Shown: positions 1 to 6,767 of the stretch, in pieces
Position numbering within the stretch: position 1 is the stretch's first letter
Layout: each line of letters opens with the position of its first letter
Assembly (NCBI GenBank): GCA_017849395.1
Contig: JAFIHO010000235.1
Location: 1 to 22,094 of the forward strand
Direction of reading: 5' to 3'
DNA length: 22,094 nt
Source of the DNA: Hyphomicrobiales bacterium
GTDB lineage: Bacteria > Pseudomonadota > Alphaproteobacteria > Micropepsales > Micropepsaceae
Notes under the pieces: model-generated
Database searches by the model: none
Seen by the model: only the letters and a program-made list of their open reading frames with translations
Told to the model about the DNA's origin: nothing
Position numbers and translations under genes: made by a program

Positions 1-29
1 AACTGGCGTCAGTTAATCAGGAAGAAACC

Positions 30-1121
30 ATGAGCCAACCCGCACTGGCCATTGCCCCCACACAACAGCCCGTGGGCGCGACGCGCGCCGTATCCACCTT
101 GCGGGACTTCACCCAGCCCTGGCTCGATCTGAACGACAAGTCGGTGCTGGTCACGGGTGGCACGGGCTCCTTCGGCAAGCATTTTCTCAAGACGGTGATC
201 GCACAGTACAAGCCGCGCCGTCTGATCGTGTTTAGCCGCGACGAACTCAAGCAGTTCGAACTGTCCCAGGAATTTCCGCAGGACAAATATCCCTTCCTGC
301 GCTTTTTCATCGGCGATGTGCGCGACAAGGATCGGCTGGATCTCGCGCTGCGCGATGTCGAATATGTCATTCACGCTGCCGCGATGAAGCAGGTTACGAC
401 CGCTGAGTACAATCCGTTCGAATGTATCCGCACCAATGTATTCGGGGCGGAAAATATCGTGTCCGCTTCGCTGCGCCGTGGCGTCAAGCGGGTGATCGCC
501 CTGTCCACCGACAAGGCGGCCAATCCGGTCAACCTCTATGGCGCTTCCAAACTGGCTTCGGACAAGATTTTCGTTGCCGCCAACAACCTGTCGGGTGCGG
601 ACGGTCCGCGTTTCGCGGTGGTGCGCTACGGTAATGTGTTCGGCTCGCGCGGTTCGGTCGTGCCCTTCTTCAGGAAGCTGGTCGCCGAAGGCGCCGAAAG
701 CCTGCCCATCACCGATGCGCGCATGACCCGCTTCTGGATCACGCTGACCCAGGGCGTCAATTTCGTGCTGTCCAGCATGGAGATGATGCGCGGCGGCGAG
801 ATTTATGTGCCGAAGATTCCCTCCTGCACCATGCCCGATGTGGCCCGGCTGATCAGCCCGAACCTGCGCCAGCATGTGATCGGCATCCGGCCTGGCGAGA
901 AGCTGCATGAGACTATGATCCCGGCCGATGACGCCCATTGCACGGTGGAACTTGAAGATCGCTATGTGATCCTGGCCAGCTTCGCCCAGGCGGCGCGCGA
1001 CGCCTATCTGCATCGCGGCGCGAAAGCGGTGCCGGAAGGCTTCTCCTATTCCAGCGATACCAATCCGGAGGCGCTGGATGCGCGTGGCCTCCAGACTCTG
1101 TTGCAGATGGCCTATGCCTGA
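30..1121 (+). CDS. pseB: UDP-GlcNAc 4,6-dehydratase (inverting), PseB
   Basis: First enzyme of CMP-pseudaminic acid synthesis. It converts UDP-GlcNAc to the 4-keto-6-deoxy-L-arabino sugar in the cytoplasm. The 363-residue protein shows the Rossmann NAD(P)-binding motif GGTGSFG (residues 43-49), the family signature FSRDELKQFE (68-77), the active-site triad segment STDK (159-162), and the SDR pair Tyr170/Lys174 in YGASK. It is a soluble short PseB-type enzyme, not a membrane-anchored FlaA1/CapD type. About 33 residues precede the usual family start. I kept the ATG at 30 because an AGGAAG ribosome site lies 5 bases upstream, so the extension may be real. The next gene is PseC, its pathway partner, and the two overlap by 8 bases, which fits translational coupling. 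The rest of the pathway (PseH, PseG, PseI, PseF) is not in the window. Confidence 0.93.
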   Translation: MSQPALAIAPTQQPVGATRAVSTLRDFTQPWLDLNDKSVLVTGGTGSFGKHFLKTVIAQYKPRRLIVFSRDELKQFELSQEFPQDKYPFLRFFIGDVRDKDRLDLALRDVEYVIHAAAMKQVTTAEYNPFECIRTNVFGAENIVSASLRRGVKRVIALSTDKAANPVNLYGASKLASDKIFVAANNLSGADGPRFAVVRYGNVFGSRGSVVPFFRKLVAEGAESLPITDARMTRFWITLTQGVNFVLSSMEMMRGGEIYVPKIPSCTMPDVARLISPNLRQHVIGIRPGEKLHETMIPADDAHCTVELEDRYVILASFAQAARDAYLHRGAKAVPEGFSYSSDTNPEALDARGLQTLLQMAYA

Positions 1122-2283
1122 TCGTGCCCCTCCTGAACCCGGCTCCGTAGCCGCATCAACCTTTCTTCCCTATGGCCGCCAGGAAATTGGCGACGCTGAC
1201 ATTAAGGCGGTGGTCGAAGCGCTGGTTGGAAACTGGCTGACGACAGGTCCGCGTGTCGCCGAGTTCGAGCAGGCCTTCGCCCGCCATTGCGGCGCGCCCG
1301 AGGGCGTAGCCGTCAACAGCGGCACCGCCGCGCTGCATTGCGCGATGAGGGCGGTGGGCGTGGGGCCTGGCGATGAAGTCATCGCCCCTGCCATCACCTT
1401 TGCCGCCTCCGCCAATGCCGCGATCTATGAAGGCGCGACGCCGGTGTTTGCCGATGTCGAGCCCGGCACGCTGCTGATCGATCCTGCTTCGGTAGCGGCC
1501 AGGATCACGTCCCGCACCAAGGCCATAGTGGCGGTGGATTATGCCGGACAGCCCGCCGACTATGACGCGCTCTATGCGCTGGCCAAGGCGCGCGGCATCC
1601 GGGTCGTTGCCGATGCGTGCCATTCCCCAGGCGCGACCTACAAGGGCTGGAAGAGCGGCACCCTGGCCGATATTTCGTGTTTTTCGTTTCATCCGGTGAA
1701 GCATTTGACCACCTGCGAAGGCGGCATGTGCACCACCGGCGATGCGGAAATGGCCGCGCATATGCGCCGCTTCCGCAATCACGGAATCGACAGCGACCAT
1801 CGCGCGCGCGAGGCGTCCGGCGCGCATGTCTATGACATGGCCGAACTGGGCTACAATTATCGGCTGCCGGATGTGCAATGCGCGCTGGGGCTGTCGCAGT
1901 TGAAACGGCTGAATGGCTGGATCGCGGCGCGTCAGCAGGTTGCGGCATGGTATGACGCGGCGTTCGAGGAACTGCCCAGGGTCATGCCGCTGCATACCCA
2001 TGCGGACCGTACCCATGCGCGCCATCTGTATGTCGTACGACTGCCGCCGGACATCAGTCGCGACAAGGTGTTCGCATCACTGCGTGCGGCGGGCATTGGC
2101 GCCAATGTGCATTACGCGCCGGTCTATCTGCATTCCTATTACCAGGCGCGCGGCTATCGCGCGGGTCTTTGCCCGGCAGCCGAGCAGGCGAGCCGTGAAA
2201 TCCTGACCCTGCCGCTGTTTCCGGCGATGAGCCAGGCCGATGTGCAGCGTGTGGTCGAGGCGCTCACCACAGCGACGGCGTAA
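1114..2283 (+). CDS. pseC: UDP-4-amino-4,6-dideoxy-N-acetyl-beta-L-altrosamine transaminase, PseC
   Basis: PLP-dependent sugar aminotransferase of the DegT/DnrJ/EryC1/StrS family, second step of pseudaminic acid synthesis; it aminates C4 of the PseB product using glutamate. The N-terminal YGRQ (residues 20-23), NSGTAALH (phosphate-binding loop) and the FSFHPVKH segment with the PLP lysine at 196 are all visible, as is the C-terminal region carrying NVHYAPVYLHSYY that shapes the sugar site. With the ATG at 1114 it is 389 residues, near the family's usual size. An in-frame ATG at 1078 would add 12 residues unlike the family. The chosen start lies inside the end of pseB (8-base overlap). The 3' end overlaps the 3' end of the convergent aldo/keto reductase by 20 bases. 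Confidence 0.93.
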   Translation: MPDRAPPEPGSVAASTFLPYGRQEIGDADIKAVVEALVGNWLTTGPRVAEFEQAFARHCGAPEGVAVNSGTAALHCAMRAVGVGPGDEVIAPAITFAASANAAIYEGATPVFADVEPGTLLIDPASVAARITSRTKAIVAVDYAGQPADYDALYALAKARGIRVVADACHSPGATYKGWKSGTLADISCFSFHPVKHLTTCEGGMCTTGDAEMAAHMRRFRNHGIDSDHRAREASGAHVYDMAELGYNYRLPDVQCALGLSQLKRLNGWIAARQQVAAWYDAAFEELPRVMPLHTHADRTHARHLYVVRLPPDISRDKVFASLRAAGIGANVHYAPVYLHSYYQARGYRAGLCPAAEQASREILTLPLFPAMSQADVQRVVEALTTATA

Positions 2284-3106
2284 GCACGGTTTCGTCTGTC
2301 AGAGCCAGGGCGGTCCAGTCCAGATCGGGCGGGGGCTGTTGGGCCGCTTTCAGTATCTCTTCCAGTTCATCGAGCGCGGTGACGCCGACCAGGCCCACAT
2401 CAATTTCGGGACGAGACAACGCAAAGCCAAGCGCGGCCGCCAGTGGAGTCGATCCCGCCTTTGCGATTTGAGCGCGGATGGCATCCAGGCGCGGCGCGAT
2501 ATGTTTCAGCTTTTCCGGGAGACGGTCGGCAGGCAGGAACAGCAAGCCTTGCAGGAACAGCGAGCGGGCATGGATTTCAACGCCAAGCTGTTTCATCCGC
2601 GCCAGCGAGCCGTCAGCCAGCAGGCGCTGGTCCAGCAGGCTGAAAGGTATTTGCATTGCGTCGGGCCTGAACCGCGCGGCCAAAGCGGCGGGGTCTTCCG
2701 TCACATAGGCGGAAATGCCGATGCTCCGTGTAACGCCTTCGTCCTTCAGCACCCGCAGGGCAGTCCAGAAATCTTCACCACCGGGCCCGAGAAAATCGCT
2801 CGCGGCATGGACCAGGAGCAGGTCGATCTTCCCCAAAATCTTCGCGGACTGACGTGCGCGAGCAATCACGGTGTCGATCCCCTTTTTCAATCCGATGGTC
2901 TTGGTGACAATGCGGAAGGGTTTCAGGTCGTTCGTCGCGAGTACATTTTCTGCCTCACCATAGTTGGCGGCTGTGTCGAGCACGCGCACATCGCTTGCTG
3001 CCGCGCGTTTCAGGATCGCGGTGACCTCAGCTGCCGGCACACGACCACGCGCGTTTGATACGCCATAGGCCTGCCCGAACTGCACCGTGCCCAGCCCCAG
3101 TTTCAT
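2264..3106 (-). CDS. Aldo/keto reductase
   Basis: NAD(P)H-dependent oxidoreductase with a (beta/alpha)8-barrel fold, 280 residues. The AKR catalytic tetrad is visible: Asp44 and Tyr49 in DTAANYGEAE, Lys69 in VTKTIG, and His100 in LLLVHAA. The opening KLGLGTVQFGQAYGVSN is typical of a subgroup often encoded in surface-polysaccharide and nonulosonic-acid clusters (my recollection of the family). That makes a role with the neighbouring pseB/pseC possible, but it lies on the opposite strand and its operon partners are a FAD oxidoreductase and recG. Its ATG follows the upstream gene's stop after a single base, so it is probably co-translated with it. The substrate is unknown. Its 3' end converges on and overlaps pseC. 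Confidence 0.88.
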   Translation of the reverse strand: MKLGLGTVQFGQAYGVSNARGRVPAAEVTAILKRAAASDVRVLDTAANYGEAENVLATNDLKPFRIVTKTIGLKKGIDTVIARARQSAKILGKIDLLLVHAASDFLGPGGEDFWTALRVLKDEGVTRSIGISAYVTEDPAALAARFRPDAMQIPFSLLDQRLLADGSLARMKQLGVEIHARSLFLQGLLFLPADRLPEKLKHIAPRLDAIRAQIAKAGSTPLAAALGFALSRPEIDVGLVGVTALDELEEILKAAQQPPPDLDWTALALTDETVLTPSLW

Positions 3107-3107
3107 G

Positions 3108-4229
3108 TCAGGCGTCCTTCAGAAGCGCGGCTACCCGTGCCGCGATGGCCAGCGAGGCCGTGAGGCCCGGTGACTCGATACCAAACAGGTTGACCAGCCC
3201 CGGCAGGCCATGCGCGGACGGACCATCAATGCGGAAATCCGGTGCGGGCGCGCTGCGGGACGCGATCTTGGGGCGCACGCCGGAATAGGCGGGCGACAGG
3301 CGCTCGGCGGGAATGCCGGGCCACCAGCCGCGCACCCGCTCCGCGAACAGGGGCGCGACTTCGGCCGGCACGCTGTAATCGATATGCGCGGGATCATTGT
3401 CATCCAGCCATTCCACATCGGGACCGAACTTCGCCTGACCGCCCATGTCCAGAGTGAGGTGCACACCCAGGCCGCCCCGCTCCGGCACGGGGTAGACCAG
3501 GTGGGTGAACGGCGATGCGCCCGACAAGGTGGCGTAGCGGCCCTTGGCTAGGAAACAGGGCGGTATGTCTTTCAATCCGTCGAGCAGTTTGGCGATACCG
3601 ACGGCCCACAATCCGGCGCTGTTCACCAGCAGGCGCGTCTCCAGGGTCATGGTTTCGCCAGCATTGCGAACGGTCAGCTTCCAGCCATCGGAATGGCGCG
3701 CGATGGCGGTGACTTCGGCTTCGCGAACCAGCGACGCTCCGGCGTCTTCGGCATCGCCCAGCAGCGCCAGCATATATTGGTGGCTGTCGATAATGCCGGT
3801 GGTCGGCGAATAGAGCCCCTGTGAGGCGGACAATGCCGGTTCCAGCCGGGCGATGGCGGCGCGATCTAGAGACTGCAGCGTAACGCCATTGTCGGCAGCA
3901 GCCCTGGCGATGGCGGCGATCTGGGATTCCTGGCCGTCATTCCCGACAATCAGTTTGCCCAGACGTTTGAATCCCACGCCGTGGCTTTCGCAGAAGTCGT
4001 AGAGCAGATGTTTGCCTTCGACGCACAGCGCCGCCTTCAGGGAGCCTTTAGGATAATAGATGCCTGCATGGATCACCTCGCTGTTGCGGGCGCTGGTTTC
4101 AATGCCGAAATGCAGGTTCTTCTCCAGGATGATGGTTTCGCGCCCCGCCAGCGCCAACGCACGGGCCACGGCCAGGCCCACCACGCCCGCGCCGATCACT
4201 ACCGCATCACAGGAAAAAGAGTCGCTCAT
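3108..4229 (-). CDS. FAD-dependent oxidoreductase, L-2-hydroxyglutarate oxidase (LhgO)-like
   Basis: DAO-superfamily flavoprotein, 373 residues. The dinucleotide-binding motif GAGVVG (13-18) is followed by the ribose-binding acidic residue in IILEKN (Glu36). The segment TSARNSEVIHAGIYYPKGS (46-64) is the hallmark of the LhgO/L2HGDH group, which oxidises L-2-hydroxyglutarate to 2-oxoglutarate and passes electrons to the quinone pool. The C-terminal FAD-contact region (YSGVRPKI and GLVNLFGIESPGLTASLAIA) is also intact. There is no signal peptide, so it is cytoplasmic or peripheral to the membrane. The ATG overlaps the recG stop by four bases (ATGA) and the stop is one base from the next gene's ATG, so recG, this gene and the aldo/keto reductase look like one operon. 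The exact substrate is an inference from family likeness. Confidence 0.85.
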   Translation of the reverse strand: MSDSFSCDAVVIGAGVVGLAVARALALAGRETIILEKNLHFGIETSARNSEVIHAGIYYPKGSLKAALCVEGKHLLYDFCESHGVGFKRLGKLIVGNDGQESQIAAIARAAADNGVTLQSLDRAAIARLEPALSASQGLYSPTTGIIDSHQYMLALLGDAEDAGASLVREAEVTAIARHSDGWKLTVRNAGETMTLETRLLVNSAGLWAVGIAKLLDGLKDIPPCFLAKGRYATLSGASPFTHLVYPVPERGGLGVHLTLDMGGQAKFGPDVEWLDDNDPAHIDYSVPAEVAPLFAERVRGWWPGIPAERLSPAYSGVRPKIASRSAPAPDFRIDGPSAHGLPGLVNLFGIESPGLTASLAIAARVAALLKDA

Positions 4230-6313
4230 CCGGTCCGTAGATAACGCACCGCCTCGTCGCGGCCAAACAGATAAAGCAGCACCCGAAGCGCTTCGCCGCG
4301 TGGTGTTTTCAACTCCGGATCGCGCGCCAGGATCAGCCGGGCATCGTCATGCGCGACCGCCAGAAGGTCGGCATGAGCGGCAGGATCGGCCAGGCGGAAC
4401 GCCTCGTCGCCGCTCTGGCGTTTGCCGAGCATTTCGCCGGGACCGCGCAGCCGGAGGTCTTCTTCCGCAATGACGAAACCGTCATCCGTGTCGCGCATGG
4501 TCTGCAGCCGCGCCTTGGCGGTTTCACCCAGCGCGCCATGATAGACCAACATGCAACTGGATTTGCCTTGCCCACGCCCCACACGTCCGCGCAACTGGTG
4601 CAACTGGGCCAAACCGAAGCGTTCGGCATGTTCCACCACCATGATCGTGGCTTCCGGCACATCGACGCCCACCTCGATCACCGTTGTGGCGACCAGCAAT
4701 TGCGTCTCGCCCGCCTTGAACGCAGACATCGCGGCATCGCGTTCAGCTGCCTTCATCTTGCCATGCACCCGCCCGACCCTGATGGCCGATCCCAGAGCCT
4801 GTTTCAGCATCGCGGCGCGATCCTCGGCGGCGGCCAGATCGATCTTTTCGGATTCCTCCACCAGGGGGCACACCCAATAGGCGCGCGCGCCGCGATTCAG
4901 TGCCACGCGCAGATGTGTGATCAGATCATCCAGCCGCGCCGCGCTCATCACCCGCGTCTCGACCGGCTTGCGGCCCGGCGGGCGGCCGGTGATGCGGGAC
5001 ACGTCCATGTCGCCATAAGCCGTCAGCGCCAGGGTGCGGGGAATGGGCGTCGCTGTCATCACCAGCACATCGGCGGGGCGCCCTTTGCTTTGCAGCTTCA
5101 TGCGCTGATGCACGCCAAAACGGTGCTGTTCGTCCACCACTGCCAATCCAAGGTCGCGGAAGGATACATCCTCCGAGAAGAGCGCATGGGTACCGATCAG
5201 GATGTCGATCTCGCCCGCCGCCAGCGCTGCCAGGGTCGCATCGCGCTGCGGCCCGCGCTCCCGTCCGGTTAGCGCCGCAAGCCGCACACCCGCTGCTGCT
5301 GCATAGGGCTCCAATGATGCCAAATGCTGGCGAACCAGCAGTTCGGTCGGCGCCATCAGCGCCGCCTGCAACCCCGCTTCCACCGCATCCAGCATGGCGA
5401 GGAGCGCCACCACGGTCTTGCCGGAGCCGACATCGCCCTGCAGCAGCCGCAACATGCGCCGGTCGGAGGCCATGTCCTTCTCGATCTCGGCCAGAACGGT
5501 CAGTTGGGCGTCGGTCAACGCGAAGGGTAGGGCAGCAATGGCCTTGGCTTTCAGTTCGCCGGTGCCGGCGACGGCACGGCCCTTGCTGCCGCGCATGCGC
5601 TCGCGGATCAGCAGCAGCGCGAGCTGATTCGCCAGCAGTTCGTCAAACGCAAGTCGCTCACGCGCGGGCGTGGCGGGCGACAGATCGGCTTCGTGCGCGG
5701 GGCCATGCGCTGTTGCCAATGCTTCCCCGAAACGCGGCCAGCGCCGTTGTTTGATGAACGCCGCGTCCTGCCATTCGGGCATGGCGGGCACTTTTTCCAG
5801 CGCGCCGCGCACAGCCTTCGCCAGCGATTTGGGCGCGAGGCCTTCTGTCAGACCATAGACCGGCTCGTGCAACGGAAACGACGCGATATCCTTCGGCGCG
5901 ACCACATAATCGGGGTGCGCCATCTGCCAGCGTTCCTTGAACTTCTCGACCTTGCCGCTGATGAGGCGTTTCGATCCCAACGGCAGGATGTTGTTCAGGT
6001 AATCCGGCAGCGCCCGGAAGAACACCAGTTCCATGACCGCCGTGTCGTCCGACACCCGTACCTTATAGGGCTGGCTTTTCACCCGCGCCGGAAGATGGTC
6101 CAGCACGTTCACCTCAAGGGTGGCAATGCGGCCCGGCTCGGCGGCGGCGATTTTCGGGCGATAGGAACGGTCAATCACCCCAACCGGCAGGTCGAATACA
6201 AGGTCCACCAGCCGTGGCCCCGCAACCTTGGCGATCAGCTTTTCCAGCTTCGGCCCCACCCCGGAAAGGGTGCGAATGTCTGCAAATAACGGAAATAGAA
6301 TCGCCGGGCGCAT
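4226..6313 (-). CDS. recG: ATP-dependent DNA helicase RecG
   Basis: Branch-migrating helicase that regresses stalled forks and processes Holliday junctions and R-loops. It is 695 residues, essentially the E. coli RecG length. The N-terminal helix-hairpin-helix-like LSGVGPKLEKL (about 17-27) leads the wedge/OB domain. The helicase core has Walker A GDVGSGKT (about 291), the DEQH box (VVDEQHRFG, about 393) and motif III TATPIPRTLAL. The second RecA lobe carries VATTVIEVGVDVP and QLRGRVGRG. The TRG segment follows, around DDGFVIAEEDLRLRGPGEMLG. The start MRPAILFPLFADIRTL matches alphaproteobacterial homologues as I remember them. The start codon is buried in a perfect 7-bp inverted repeat. recG diverges from sdhE-mfd. 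Confidence 0.97.
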   Translation of the reverse strand: MRPAILFPLFADIRTLSGVGPKLEKLIAKVAGPRLVDLVFDLPVGVIDRSYRPKIAAAEPGRIATLEVNVLDHLPARVKSQPYKVRVSDDTAVMELVFFRALPDYLNNILPLGSKRLISGKVEKFKERWQMAHPDYVVAPKDIASFPLHEPVYGLTEGLAPKSLAKAVRGALEKVPAMPEWQDAAFIKQRRWPRFGEALATAHGPAHEADLSPATPARERLAFDELLANQLALLLIRERMRGSKGRAVAGTGELKAKAIAALPFALTDAQLTVLAEIEKDMASDRRMLRLLQGDVGSGKTVVALLAMLDAVEAGLQAALMAPTELLVRQHLASLEPYAAAAGVRLAALTGRERGPQRDATLAALAAGEIDILIGTHALFSEDVSFRDLGLAVVDEQHRFGVHQRMKLQSKGRPADVLVMTATPIPRTLALTAYGDMDVSRITGRPPGRKPVETRVMSAARLDDLITHLRVALNRGARAYWVCPLVEESEKIDLAAAEDRAAMLKQALGSAIRVGRVHGKMKAAERDAAMSAFKAGETQLLVATTVIEVGVDVPEATIMVVEHAERFGLAQLHQLRGRVGRGQGKSSCMLVYHGALGETAKARLQTMRDTDDGFVIAEEDLRLRGPGEMLGKRQSGDEAFRLADPAAHADLLAVAHDDARLILARDPELKTPRGEALRVLLYLFGRDEAVRYLRTG

Positions 6314-6326
6314 TGCTTCGCAATGC
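6310..6326 (-). promoter_or_regulatory. Hairpin spanning the recG start codon
   Basis: GCATTGC (6310-6316) and GCAATGC (6320-6326) are perfect reverse complements around a 3-base loop. On the recG message the AUG (6313-6311) sits in the 3' arm, and the only Shine-Dalgarno-like bases (GAAG) lie at the loop. Such a structure could limit recG initiation. The pairing is seen directly; the regulatory role is inferred. Confidence 0.4.
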
Positions 6327-6346
6327 TATTTTAAGTTCTCCCATCT

Positions 6347-6377
6347 GTCTGCCACGCGGGCAAGCCCGCTGGCAGAC
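6347..6377. repeat. Long palindrome in the recG/sdhE divergent region
   Basis: GTCTGCCA (6347-6354) pairs with TGGCAGAC (6370-6377) and GCGGGC (6356-6361) pairs with GCCCGC (6364-6369), leaving one bulged C (6355) and a tiny central loop. This gives a stem of up to 14 bp. No T-run follows on either strand, so it does not read as a terminator. It could be a dispersed palindromic (REP-like) element or a protein-binding site. Confidence 0.6.
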
Positions 6378-6379
6378 AT

Positions 6380-6415
6380 CTTCCCCCGCCAAGGGCTTCG
6401 CCCTGCGGGGGGAAG
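6380..6415. repeat. Second palindrome in the recG/sdhE divergent region
   Basis: An inner stem AGGGC-TTC-GCCCT (6391-6403) is enclosed by CTTCCCCCGC (6380-6389) facing GCGGGGGGAAG (6405-6415), with a small left-hand bulge. Together with the palindrome two bases upstream it forms a compound structure of about 70 bases filling most of the gap between recG and sdhE. Confidence 0.55.
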
Positions 6416-6434
6416 AAAGTCCGCGTGTTCGTTG

Positions 6435-6463
6435 TTGTTCTCAACGCACCGCAGGGCTATATG
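6435..6463 (+). promoter_or_regulatory. Candidate sigma-70-type promoter of sdhE-mfd
   Basis: TTGTTC (6435-6440) and TATATG (6458-6463) are separated by exactly 17 bases, a good fit to a housekeeping -35/-10 pair. Transcription would begin 7-8 bases beyond the -10, at or next to the A of the sdhE ATG (6471). That suggests a leaderless message, in keeping with the absence of a Shine-Dalgarno sequence before sdhE. Confidence 0.45.
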
Positions 6464-6470
6464 CCCCGCC

Positions 6471-6767
6471 ATGACGGACTTTGGACAGGGTGGCTCTTCG
6501 GAGAACCGCCGGAAACGGCTGTTGTTTCGGGCCCAGCGGCGCGGCTTCAAGGAGGTCGATCTGATCTTCGGCGCCTATGCCGATGCGCATCTGGCCGGGC
6601 TGGACGAGGGCGGGTTGGACCAGTTCGAGGCGCTGCTGATCGCGCCGGACCAGGAGGTCTATGCCTGGCTGCGCGGCGCGGAGCCGGTGCCCGCCGAACA
6701 TGACAATGTGGTGTTCGCGGGGCTGAAATCTTTCTGCGGCCGCAAGAACCCGCGCTGGAATTCGTAA
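6471..6767 (+). CDS. sdhE: Succinate dehydrogenase assembly factor 2, SdhE (FAD assembly factor)
   Basis: Small soluble protein of 98 residues that promotes covalent attachment of FAD to SdhA (and fumarate reductase). It carries the family motif RGxxE as RRGFKEVD (23-30), followed by the helical segment LIFGAYADAHLAGLDEGGLDQFE characteristic of the DUF339/SDH5 fold. The family's usual size is 80-100 residues. The ATG at 6471 is chosen because it gives the family-like start; the longer open frame upstream runs through palindromes and has no family likeness. No ribosome site precedes it. The stop codon touches the GTG of mfd. In many alphaproteobacteria this gene sits between recG and mfd, as here. 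Confidence 0.9.
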   Translation: MTDFGQGGSSENRRKRLLFRAQRRGFKEVDLIFGAYADAHLAGLDEGGLDQFEALLIAPDQEVYAWLRGAEPVPAEHDNVVFAGLKSFCGRKNPRWNS

